Source of the DNA: Anammoximicrobium sp032229885
GTDB taxonomy: Bacteria > Planctomycetota > Planctomycetia > Pirellulales > Pirellulaceae
NCBI GenBank assembly: GCA_032229885.1
Contig: JAVYAJ010000316.1
Coordinates: forward strand, 1-18,616
DNA: 18,616 nt
Reading direction: 5' to 3'
Shown here: positions 1 through 7,465 of the stretch, one piece after another
Layout: each line of letters opens with the position of its first letter
How positions within the stretch are numbered: the first letter of the stretch is position 1
Position numbers and translations under genes: made by a program
Notes under the pieces: model-generated
Database searches by the model: none
What the model saw: only the letters and a program-made list of their open reading frames with translations
Told to the model about the DNA's origin: nothing

Positions 1-94
1 CCTAACCCATTCCCGTGCCACTAACCCACACGTGTACTGTACACACCACTGTACAAGATGCGCGCACCGTGCGCGCATGATACGAACTAAGACT
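1..94. repeat. Left copy of a degenerate repeat shared with the right edge
   Basis: Bases 32-94 align with 18455-18504. Bases 32-57 match 20 of 26, the 10-mer ATGCGCGCAC is identical, and the final 16 bases match 15 of 16 (GATACG-A/G-ACTAAGACT). This copy has 11 extra bases (68-78), which turn the shared 10-mer into a palindrome of two 10-base arms around a single C (58-78). A second palindrome, GTGTACTGTACAC, lies at 32-44. Bases 1-31 carry two CTAACCCA words; similar AACCCA stands beside the right copy. There is no transposase nearby. It is probably a dispersed intergenic element. Confidence 0.6.
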
Positions 95-264
95 CTATTG
101 CGGTCCTCGATCTTCACCGCCACGCGGCCTTGGTCGGCCTCGTGCGAGAGGCTTTCCCAAAGATGATCTCGCACCATGGGATGATCTCGCACCATGATTT
201 CCACCTGGCGGTCGCGCTGTTGCGACTGCCCATCGCGACGTGTTCCAAGGCGCAGAGGGCGCAC
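1..264 (-). CDS. Possible partial ORF running off the left edge
   Basis: A minus-strand frame is open from a GTG at 264-262, just after an in-frame TAG at 270-268, to the window edge: 88 codons with no stop. The middle reads like protein (QVEIMVRDH, then HLWESLSHEADQGRVAVKIED) and contains an in-frame 18-base duplication giving MVRDHP then MVRDHL. Its 3' part runs through the edge repeat and its palindromes, so the end may not be genuine coding sequence. No family was recognised and no ribosome binding site is obvious. It could be a decayed gene fragment or chance openness in GC-rich DNA. Confidence 0.2.
   Translation of the reverse strand, partial: MRPLRLGTRRDGQSQQRDRQVEIMVRDHPMVRDHLWESLSHEADQGRVAVKIEDRNRVLVRIMRARCAHLVQWCVQYTCGLVAREWVR
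162..197. repeat. Tandem 18-base duplication
   Basis: GATGATCTCGCACCATGG at 162-179 is followed immediately by the same unit with only its last base changed (180-197). On the minus strand the duplication keeps the reading frame of the partial ORF and repeats six residues. Confidence 0.7.
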
Positions 265-330
265 CGGCTAGTCAATATCCCGCTTGCGCAACCCAGATCG
301 TGACATGTTCCCTGCCGGATTATAGTCTAG

Positions 331-730
331 GCTACACGCGCATACCATGATTTCAACTGTTTATCGGCCCGGTCGGCCATCGCTCGTGGCAAGGTGACCG
401 ATTCTCATGGCAGGCACGTTTTGACGCGCGCAGCCGAGCCCAGCCAGCCGAAAATCGGGTTTCGGGCGGTTTGGGACAGGCCGCGACGTTTGGCGTGGCG
501 CCCGTCGAGCGACAGTCGGTGAATTTCCCGGGATTCGCGCTGAAATATGGGCGACACGCCGTGGACCCGGCATCCTGCCGCGTTTCTCAAGCCAGCCAAT
601 CCGGGCAGGCAGGCGCGTGTGCTGGGACGTATGGGACGCATGGGGCGGCGCGCCCGTGTGCACCCGCCTTCCTAAAGCAAATCGCGCGCCCGACGCTCGT
701 AGTCCGTCCTGGACGCGCCGGGGCTGATAT
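331..730. other. Non-coding stretch downstream of ade
   Basis: About 400 bases lie between the partial ORF region and the ade stop codon at 731-733. Several frames stay open here, but their translations are arginine- and proline-rich with no recognisable domain, as expected for GC-rich non-coding DNA. No strong hairpin with a T-run was found, so no terminator for ade could be placed. Confidence 0.5.
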
Positions 731-2485
731 TCACGGGGCGTCGGCATCCGCCGATAGCGCCGCGGCCAGAAACCGTTGCTTGTCGACGTCGAACAGGCCG
801 CGCGGGGTGATTCGCAGTTCGGGGATCACGGGCAACGACAGGAATGACAACGTTGCGAAGGGACTGGGCAACGCGCAGCCCAGCGAGCCCGCTGCGCTGT
901 GCAGTTGTCGCAGCCGGTCGCGCACGGTCGCGGCGTCCCAGGTGGATATCAGTCCCGCAATGGGCAGCGGCAGCTCGGCGAGCACTCGATTTTCGCTCAC
1001 GACCGCGAAACCGCCGCCATGCCCGGCCAACGCGTGCACGCAGGCCAGCATGTCGCGCGGATTCGTACCGACCACGATCAAGTTATGGGAATCATGGCCG
1101 ACGGTCGACGCCAGCGCGCCGTGGCGCCGCAACCCGAATCCGCGAACCAGCCCGAGCCCCAGTTTTCCGCTGGCCCGATGCCGTTCGAGGCACGCGACCA
1201 GCGCCACGTCGTGATCGGGCGCGAACGACCAGTGGCCATCCAGCGTCGTTACATCCTCGGCGCCTGCCTGAGTGACAATCTGTCCTGGGACGAGCCGGAT
1301 GACCGGGACCGCTTTGCCGGTGGTCCGCAACCGCAGATCGTCCAGGGTCAAGGGGCCGATCCGCACGGTGTTCTCTACGTTCAGCGGCGCAGCCGCGCCG
1401 CCCCACAGGCAGTGGCCATCGCGGGCCACCACGCGCCCGCGATGCACGACCCACGCCGGGCGGAAGGCAGACAGATCGTCCAGCACCGCCAGATCGGCTC
1501 GATAACTCGGCGCGATGGCGCCCCGATCGGACAGTCCGTAATGTCGGGCCGGAATCAAGGTGGCGTGGCGGATCGCCCGCGCCGCGGACACTCCGGCCGC
1601 GACCGCGCGTTGCAGCAACGCGTTGATATGCCCTCGTTCGAGGATGTCCGTCGGCAACAGATCGTCCGTGGCCAAGGCCCAGTCGCCCAGCCGGTCTTCG
1701 ACCAACAGCGGCAGGAAGGTTTCGAGGTTGTGTTCGCTTGATCCCTGCCGGACCTGGACCAGCATACCGAGGGCGGCTTTTTCCAGGGCCTCGTCGATCT
1801 CGGTCGATTCGTGATCCGCACGGATTCCCGCGGCAACATAGCCGACCAGCGTCTGACCCCGCAGCCCCGGCGCGTGGCCGTCGACCGGCGCCCCGCGCCG
1901 CAGTGCGCCGAGAACCTTGGCCAACACGTCTTCGCGTCCCTGCAATACGGCTGGAAAATCCATCATCTCGGCCAAACCCAACACGCGCGGGTGACGCCAC
2001 AGCCGTTCGATCGCCGCGAGGTCGAGCGTCGCGCCCGCGTCCTCCCAAGCCGTCGCCGGCACGCAGGACGGGGCCATAAAGAAGATGTCCAGCGGCAGGT
2101 CCTCGGTGGCCCGCAACATCCGCTCGACGCCCTCGACGCCAAGCACGTTCGCGATTTCATGCGGGTCGGCGATGATCATCGCGGTGCCGTGCGGGACGAC
2201 CGCCCGAGCCAGTTCGGGCGGCCACAACAGCGTGCTCTCGATGTGCATGTGGGCGTCGATCAACCCGGGAATCACGGGCCGCCCATCCAGCTCGATCGCC
2301 TCGGCTGCCGCCCAGTCGTACGGCCCGACCCCGGCGATCCAACCGTCCGCGATCACGATGTTGGCCGGCTCGATCCGCCCGGTGAACACGTTGACAACCC
2401 GCCCGCCGCGGAGCGTCAAGTCGCCCGGTTCCAGCCCGCGGGCAACGCGGATCCGCCGTTGCAGTCGTTCGAGATCACGTGTCAT
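731..2485 (-). CDS. ade: Adenine deaminase
   Basis: It hydrolyses adenine to hypoxanthine and ammonia in the cytoplasm, for purine salvage. The 584-residue product has the usual length of AdeC/Ade enzymes of the amidohydrolase superfamily. The metal-binding HMHIES motif is at residues 79-84, ADPHEIANVLG at about 106-116, then the VDGHAPGL, ADHEST and ATDDLLP motifs of the barrel, and the family C-terminal domain with VGHDSHNLIVVGTN and GGGFAVV. The ATG at 2485-2483 overlaps the hpt stop codon (ATGA, 4 bases), which fixes the start and suggests translational coupling. The substrate name follows the family and is supported by hpt next door using the product. No frameshift or missing motif was seen. 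Confidence 0.95.
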   Translation of the reverse strand: MTRDLERLQRRIRVARGLEPGDLTLRGGRVVNVFTGRIEPANIVIADGWIAGVGPYDWAAAEAIELDGRPVIPGLIDAHMHIESTLLWPPELARAVVPHGTAMIIADPHEIANVLGVEGVERMLRATEDLPLDIFFMAPSCVPATAWEDAGATLDLAAIERLWRHPRVLGLAEMMDFPAVLQGREDVLAKVLGALRRGAPVDGHAPGLRGQTLVGYVAAGIRADHESTEIDEALEKAALGMLVQVRQGSSEHNLETFLPLLVEDRLGDWALATDDLLPTDILERGHINALLQRAVAAGVSAARAIRHATLIPARHYGLSDRGAIAPSYRADLAVLDDLSAFRPAWVVHRGRVVARDGHCLWGGAAAPLNVENTVRIGPLTLDDLRLRTTGKAVPVIRLVPGQIVTQAGAEDVTTLDGHWSFAPDHDVALVACLERHRASGKLGLGLVRGFGLRRHGALASTVGHDSHNLIVVGTNPRDMLACVHALAGHGGGFAVVSENRVLAELPLPIAGLISTWDAATVRDRLRQLHSAAGSLGCALPSPFATLSFLSLPVIPELRITPRGLFDVDKQRFLAAALSADADAP

Positions 2486-3021
2486 GGCGTTCCGCCTTTC
2501 AACTGGCCGACAAACGGAAGGCCGCGGAATTTCTCGCCGCAGTCTAGCCCGTACCCGACCACGAATCGATCAGGGATCGTGAACCCGACATAATCGGCCG
2601 ACACGGCGACGCGGCGTCGCGCGGGCTTGTCCAACAGCACGCACAGCCGCAAGCTGGCGGGACTTCGCTGGTTGAGGTGTTCCAACAGCCAGGCGATCGA
2701 GACGCCCGTGTCCAAGATGTCGTCCACGACTAGCACATCCGCCCCGGCGACGGCTTCGGCGACATCCAACCACAGCCGAGGCGCACCGCTCGTCTGCGTC
2801 CCCATGCCATAGCTGGTAATCCGCACAAAGTCGCAGCGGGCGGGGATCGTCAACGCTCGCACCAGGTCTGCCAGGAAGATCCAAGCGCCTTTGAGCACGC
2901 CGACGACCAGCATGGGCTTGCCACCGTAGTCGGCCGAGATCTGGGCGCCTAATGCCTGGACGCGCGCGGCGATCTCTTTCGCCGAGATCAAGACTTCGAC
3001 ACGATCGAGTTCGGCGCGCAT
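2482..3021 (-). CDS. hpt: Hypoxanthine phosphoribosyltransferase
   Basis: It converts hypoxanthine (and probably guanine) plus PRPP to IMP (or GMP) and pyrophosphate. The 179-residue product has GVLKGAWIF at 41-49, the PRPP-binding VLVVDDILDTG at 96-106, a base-contacting lysine in LLDKPARR (K132), and YVGFTIPDRFVVGYGLD near the C-terminus. All are typical of Hpt. The frame is open upstream to 3075, but those 18 extra residues do not fit the family, so the ATG at 3021 is preferred. Its stop overlaps the ade start by 4 bases, so the two products act in sequence: adenine to hypoxanthine to IMP. rnpB lies about 130 bases upstream on the same strand. Confidence 0.95.
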   Translation of the reverse strand: MRAELDRVEVLISAKEIAARVQALGAQISADYGGKPMLVVGVLKGAWIFLADLVRALTIPARCDFVRITSYGMGTQTSGAPRLWLDVAEAVAGADVLVVDDILDTGVSIAWLLEHLNQRSPASLRLCVLLDKPARRRVAVSADYVGFTIPDRFVVGYGLDCGEKFRGLPFVGQLKGGTP

Positions 3022-3151
3022 CGATTCGGATCCCGTCACGGTGGCGGACTGCCTTGGGTCTTCTCCGCGCAGCATAACCGTCGCCCCTCGTGTCTCGCCG
3101 CTACGGGATTTGTTCTCGCTCGGGCCTGCTTAGCCGCGCATCGTGAAAAGG

Positions 3152-3581
<430 letters not shown>

Positions 3582-3582
3582 T

Positions 3583-4021
3583 TTTCCATGCGTCATGCTG
3601 CCCAAACGCTCGGACTGCGATGCGCGCGCGGCGCTGGCCGCCCGTCGGTCGCATTCCGAGCCGGAGGACGAACGGACTGCCGCGCGGATCTCCTCGATTT
3701 CGTCTCCAGGACGTAGTATACGACGCACCGCTCGAAATGGCACCCTGTCGGGCGAACTTCGGCCCGCGAGCCGGACGGTCGCCCGAACGAGCAGTGCGCT
3801 CGTCGTACCCCGATCATCGGGAATTCGGCGACCATCGCACGAAATGCGCGATTTCTAGGACTTGGGTCCGACGATGGACGCGGCATCCTGGCGCGTAGGC
3901 GGACGGCGCCCGCGCGCGATGGAGCAGGGGGCCGACACATCGTGGGCCCCTGGGCACGCGGACGCGTCGCCCGTGCGACGGAGTGGGGCCGGCGACGAAC
4001 CGCTTTTGGTCATCGCACCCC
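3583..4021. other. Divergent intergenic region between rnpB and the first Gfo/Idh/MocA gene
   Basis: About 440 bases separate rnpB (minus) from the plus-strand oxidoreductase. Transcription must diverge from here. A promoter for the plus-strand gene lies just to the right (4022-4050). No convincing -35/-10 pair was found directly upstream of rnpB. The open frames here are short and compositionally poor. Confidence 0.5.
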
Positions 4022-4050
4022 TTGAAAAACCGGATAACTCGCCTTAAAAA
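4022..4050 (+). promoter_or_regulatory. Candidate sigma70-type promoter for the 4097 gene
   Basis: TTGAAA at 4022-4027 and TAAAAA at 4045-4050 are separated by 17 bases, in a locally AT-rich stretch of GC-rich DNA. This predicts a leader of about 40 bases before the ATG at 4097. Confidence 0.5.
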
Positions 4051-4096
4051 TCGGAGCATTCTCTGCGGGCATCCAACACGAACGAAGGAGATGTGC

Positions 4097-5278
4097 ATGA
4101 AGACGATTAACGTGGCGATGATCGGCCAAGGTTTCATGGGACGTTCACACTCCAACGCCTGGGGGCAGGTGGCGAAGTTCTTCAAACCGCCCATCAAGCC
4201 CATCATGCACACGGTGTTCGGCCAACCAGCGGAAAATCCCCAGGTTTTTGCCGACAACTGGGGCTGGCAGCACGCCTCGACGGATTGGGAGCAAACGGTT
4301 CGTTCACCGGACATCGGGCTGGTCGATATCGTCACGCCAAACTTCATGCACGCGCCGCCGGCCAAGGCGGCGATCGCCGCCGGCAAGGCCGTGGCTTGTG
4401 AAAAGCCGATCGCCGGCACGCTGTCCGAGGCGCGCGAGATGGCCCAGGCGGCTCGTCAGGCCGGTGTGTTGACGGCCGTCTGGTTCTGCTATCGCCGGTG
4501 TCCGGCTGTCGCCTTGGCGCATCAGTTGGTCAAGGATGGCGTGATCGGCGACATCCGCCACGTTCGCGCGCACTATCTGCAGGATTGGGCGGACGACTCG
4601 GTTCCGTTGACCTGGCGCTTCATCAAAGAGCAGACCGGGTCGGGCGCGCATGGCGATCTGAACGCGCACATCGTCGATATGACGCGCTTCGTCACCGGCC
4701 AGGAGATCACCGAGATCTGCGGGGCGATCGCCGAGACGTTCGTCAAGCGGCGCAAAAAGATGGCCGGCGTCGCGACCGGCGGAATCGGCTCGGACGCCCA
4801 GGCCGCCGACGCCTATGGCGATGTGACCGTGGACGATACGGTTCTGTTTCTAGCGAGGTTTTCCGGCGGCGCCGTGGCCAGCTTCGAGGCCTGTCGTCAG
4901 GGCACGGGCAACCAGAATCGCAACGGCTTCGAGATCAACGGGACCAAGGGTTCGTTGAAGTTCGATTTCGAGCGGATGAACGAGCTCGAGTTTTATGACG
5001 CCACCGCTTCGCGCCGCGTCCAAGGCTGGACCACGATCATGTGCACGCACGGCGCCGATCATCCATACGTGGCCAACTGGTGGCCGGACGCGCACATCAT
5101 CGGCTACGAACACACGTTCACCAACGAGGCCTACGACATCCTGCTGGCGCTGGCCGGCCAGACGCCGACCGTGCCGATCCCGGATTTCGAGGACGCTTAC
5201 CAGACGCAGCGCGTGCTCGAAGCCGCCTTGCTGTCCGCGGCGGAAAAACGTTGGATCAATCTGGACGACGTGAAATAG
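4097..5278 (+). CDS. Gfo/Idh/MocA family dehydrogenase, cytoplasmic
   Basis: A predicted NAD(P)-dependent sugar or polyol oxidoreductase of 393 residues. The N-terminal Rossmann fold begins VAMIGQGFMG (GxGxxG at 10-15). The catalytic EKP is at 102-104, with K103. The substrate-domain motif GDLNAHIVD supplies D187 and H191, so the K/D/H catalytic set is complete. The YRRCPAVALA and YLQDW segments resemble, from memory, the levoglucosan dehydrogenase/inositol dehydrogenase branch, but the substrate cannot be fixed from sequence. There is no signal peptide. The start at 4097 is chosen because AAGGAG lies 7 bases upstream and the Rossmann motif follows at once; the frame is open further upstream. 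Its 3' end overlaps the convergent transporter gene by 23 bases. Confidence 0.9.
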   Translation: MKTINVAMIGQGFMGRSHSNAWGQVAKFFKPPIKPIMHTVFGQPAENPQVFADNWGWQHASTDWEQTVRSPDIGLVDIVTPNFMHAPPAKAAIAAGKAVACEKPIAGTLSEAREMAQAARQAGVLTAVWFCYRRCPAVALAHQLVKDGVIGDIRHVRAHYLQDWADDSVPLTWRFIKEQTGSGAHGDLNAHIVDMTRFVTGQEITEICGAIAETFVKRRKKMAGVATGGIGSDAQAADAYGDVTVDDTVLFLARFSGGAVASFEACRQGTGNQNRNGFEINGTKGSLKFDFERMNELEFYDATASRRVQGWTTIMCTHGADHPYVANWWPDAHIIGYEHTFTNEAYDILLALAGQTPTVPIPDFEDAYQTQRVLEAALLSAAEKRWINLDDVK

Positions 5279-6227
5279 GCGGCGGATGCGGCTCGAGGTG
5301 GACCAGCACGTCGCGTAGGGCGGGAAAGGATTCGAGCAAACGATCCTTGACACAGTGGCCGATGCGGTGGCCGTCGGCCACGGACAGATGCTGGTCGACC
5401 TCGATGTGGATGTCGGCGAGGTATTCGAGGCCCGTTTTGCGGACTCTCGTTTGCTCGACCGCGCGGACCCCGGGGACTTGTTGCGCCACGCACCGCACCT
5501 CGGCCACCATTTCGCCATCGGCCTGCGGATCCATCAGTTCGCTGGCGCTGACGCGGAACAGGCGCACGCCCGTCCAGGTGATCGTCGCCACGACCACCAA
5601 GGCGGCGACTTCGTCGGCCCACACCAGAGCCGGTCCACCCCACCGCACCGCGGCCAACCCCACCAGGACCGCCGCTGAACACAGGGCGTCCCCGCGGTGA
5701 TCCCAGGCGTTGGCGATCACCGCGGCCGAGCCGACGCGGCGCCCGACGCGAACCTTGTATTGGTACAGCGATTCCTTGATCACCACATTGCCGCCGGCGA
5801 TCCATAGCGTCCACAACGGCGGCGGCTGGTCCGCGGCGCCCAACCGCCAGATGGCCTCCCAGCCGACCAGCAAGGCCGACAGGATGATGACGACCGCCAC
5901 GTTGGTGGCCGCGATCCCCTCGGCTCGCGTGTGGCCGTACGGATGCTCGTCGTCCGGCGGGCGCTGGGCGATCCGCAGCGCAAACAAGATGACAACCGAC
6001 GTCAGACAATCGCCCCACGAGTTGACGGCGTCGGACAGCAAGGCGAACGACCGCCCCGCCAAGCCGCCGATCAGTTTGGCCACGCCCAGCGAGGCGTTGA
6101 CCGCCAAACCCAACAGGATGGCGCGGGTTGCGCTTCGATACAGGGCCGCGCGCGAGTCGATCGTGGTCAATGTTGCGGACTCCGTCCCGCTAGTTTCCCG
6201 CACGTCGCAGCGCCTGGAGCAAGCCAC
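5256..6227 (-). CDS. Cation diffusion facilitator (CDF) metal transporter
   Basis: An inner-membrane divalent-cation/proton antiporter of up to 323 residues. It has about six hydrophobic segments (roughly 33-55, 62-85, 107-128, 140-151, 168-195, 205-225) and a cytoplasmic C-terminal domain with ADIHIEVD at 271-278 and VLVHLEPH near the end. The TM2 signature SDAVNSWGD gives N69 and D73, and TM5 AWDHRGD gives D176 and D180. The histidine common in zinc transporters is replaced by Asp at TM5 and by Asn at TM2, which points to Mn or Fe rather than Zn (inference). HPYGH (95-99) is also conserved. The 6227 start is GTG. A TTG at 6170 with GGAG 9 bases upstream would remove the 38-base overlap with the upstream gene and fits family length at least as well. 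Confidence 0.9.
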   Translation of the reverse strand: MACSRRCDVRETSGTESATLTTIDSRAALYRSATRAILLGLAVNASLGVAKLIGGLAGRSFALLSDAVNSWGDCLTSVVILFALRIAQRPPDDEHPYGHTRAEGIAATNVAVVIILSALLVGWEAIWRLGAADQPPPLWTLWIAGGNVVIKESLYQYKVRVGRRVGSAAVIANAWDHRGDALCSAAVLVGLAAVRWGGPALVWADEVAALVVVATITWTGVRLFRVSASELMDPQADGEMVAEVRCVAQQVPGVRAVEQTRVRKTGLEYLADIHIEVDQHLSVADGHRIGHCVKDRLLESFPALRDVLVHLEPHPPPISRRPD

Positions 6228-6912
6228 CGACGTCCTCGTGGACTTCGGATGTCGCTCGCACGACCAACGCCATCAGCGGGCGATAATACGCCATCGATCC
6301 CTGGCCGCCGGCTACGTCCCACGACCCGGGACTGATCGTGCGCTGAATCAGCTCGATCAACTCCTGCCCACGATCGTTGACGGCAGCCCCGCCCGAGGCG
6401 CCGTCCTGTGCCGACACGCGCGTCGCGCTTTCCGCGGAAGCGTACGACTCGGATTGCGAGGGCGACGGCCAGGGCGCCGATGACAGCGTCGCCGATGGAG
6501 ATGGCGACAGGGGCGCCGGCGCGGAGATCGCGCGAATCGTCTCTGGCGGCGCCGGCCGTTTTCGCGCGCCGCCCGCGCTGATCGTCGGCGTTCCGGCGGT
6601 CTGCGCGGCGCGTTGTTGCAGGCCGCGCTCGATTCGCCGCAGCCGGCTCCACAGCTTGGCCTTGTACCCTTTCAGCGCGTCGCTGGTCTCCAGCCGCGGA
6701 TCCACGGCGAGCTCGGCGTACAGGCTGCACAGCCTCACGACGGCGGTCGCCTGCGCCTCGGCCGACGTGGCCTGCGACTCGCTTCGCAAGGCATCGCTCA
6801 GATCCCGCTCGATCTCGTGATATCGGCGCACCGCCACCGGACCAGCCACCGGCGACGAAACGCTCTCCGCCATCATGGCCGTGAATCCCATCGCAATGGT
6901 CAAACTGAGCAT
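6190..6912 (-). CDS. Hypothetical protein, exported or membrane-anchored, with a secretin-associated-like C-terminus
   Basis: 240 residues, function unknown. The N-terminus (MLSLTIAMGFTAMMAES) looks like a signal peptide or anchor. Residues about 30-105 are a charged, probably helical segment. Residues 106-180 form a proline/serine/alanine-rich linker. Residues 183-238 (ELIELIQRTISPGSWD, then YYRPLMALVVRATSEVHEDV) resemble a short domain, recalled from planctomycete proteins and the N-terminal regions of secretin-like proteins, in which SWD and a VVRAT..VHE core recur. The ATG at 6912 is preferred over the longer frame because AAGGAGG lies about 8 bases upstream. The downstream transporter gene overlaps or nearly abuts it, so the two are likely cotranscribed. 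The assignment of the C-terminal domain is tentative. Confidence 0.75.
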   Translation of the reverse strand: MLSLTIAMGFTAMMAESVSSPVAGPVAVRRYHEIERDLSDALRSESQATSAEAQATAVVRLCSLYAELAVDPRLETSDALKGYKAKLWSRLRRIERGLQQRAAQTAGTPTISAGGARKRPAPPETIRAISAPAPLSPSPSATLSSAPWPSPSQSESYASAESATRVSAQDGASGGAAVNDRGQELIELIQRTISPGSWDVAGGQGSMAYYRPLMALVVRATSEVHEDVGGLLQALRRAGN

Positions 6913-6947
6913 CGGCAAGCCCTCCTTTGACGCCCGGCGGCATCCAC

Positions 6948-6973
6948 ACACCGTACGCCGTAGGACACGGTGT
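6948..6973. promoter_or_regulatory. Inverted repeat upstream of the 6912 gene
   Basis: The arms ACACCGT (6948-6954) and ACGGTGT (6967-6973) flank a 12-base loop and are followed by TTT. The site lies about 36 bases upstream of the minus-strand start at 6912, so it could be an operator or a structured leader. Its function is unknown. Confidence 0.3.
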
Positions 6974-7110
6974 TTTCGCGATCAGTTCATTTTATCGCGC
7001 GTCGCGCGATCGACCACCGAATCGTCGAAGCGGATCGACGTCCTGTTCCTATTATGCGCGCCCCGTCCGCGGATCGTACAGGCCAGTCGACAGCGGCGGT
7101 GAGACATTTG

Positions 7111-7136
7111 CCACAGAGGACACAGAGAGCACAGAG
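7111..7136. repeat. ACAGAG triple repeat with 9-base period
   Basis: ACAGAG occurs at 7113-7118, 7122-7127 and 7131-7136, inside a TTGCCACAGAGGACACAGAG-type run. Similar CCACAGAG..CACAGAG strings are common as intergenic sequence in several bacterial groups. This copy sits directly upstream of the SRP RNA candidate. Confidence 0.6.
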
Positions 7137-7148
7137 GATGGACGCTCG

Positions 7149-7253
7149 AACAGCGCGACGTTCAGGGAACACTGGGGGCAACGGCAGGCCGGGAAGGAAG
7201 CAGCCTCGCTCGGCCTGCGATGGCGACCGTTGCAGGTGATCGGCGCGCTCGTT
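7149..7253 (+). ncRNA. ffs: Small SRP RNA (4.5S-like)
   Basis: RNA of the signal recognition particle, which binds Ffh and targets membrane proteins. The core GGCAGGCCGGGAAGGAAGC at 7183-7201, continuing CAGCC, matches the conserved apical domain of bacterial SRP RNA, including an exact GGAAGGAAGCAGCC. In the expected fold, GG 7183-7184 pairs with CC 7204-7205, CC 7189-7190 pairs with GG 7196-7197, and the A-rich symmetric loop lies between. CAACGG (7179-7184) can pair with CCGTTG (7227-7232), and AACAGCGCG (7149-7157) with CGCGCT-c-GTT (7244-7253), giving a long hairpin of about 105 nt. The apical loop reads GGGAA rather than GGAA, and the 3' strand carries about 21 extra bases. No clear promoter was seen. 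The ends are estimates. Confidence 0.75.
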
Positions 7254-7270
7254 AGACTAGCGGCGACGCG

Positions 7271-7326
7271 AGAAGACGCGCCGAGCGCACGCAGCGGGAT
7301 GCCGTTGCCCGGGCGCCGCGTCTTCT
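7271..7326 (+). terminator. Long inverted repeat after the SRP RNA
   Basis: AGAAGACGCG (7271-7280) and CGCGTCTTCT (7317-7326) are perfect 10-base arms around 36 bases that can pair further (GCGC-rich). It begins 18 bases after the predicted end of the SRP RNA and is followed only by scattered T residues. It may end ffs transcription or act as a processing structure, but it is not a classical T-run terminator. Confidence 0.35.
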
Positions 7327-7465
7327 GTGCGGATTTCAGCTTGCGTTTGTTTCCGTTGTCGGGGTGGCCGGACGCGCTGTGGCGTCCATGGCGTAGCGCG
7401 TGCGGCTCGCTCCTGCGCAACAACCTGGATTCGTCGTCGTGCAACTTCTGTTCGAGGAGACTCTC

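Noticed and set aside
7111..7136. CRISPR-like array from the regular ACAGAG spacing
   Set aside because: The repeats are only six bases with three-base spacers and no cas genes. It is a simple short tandem motif.
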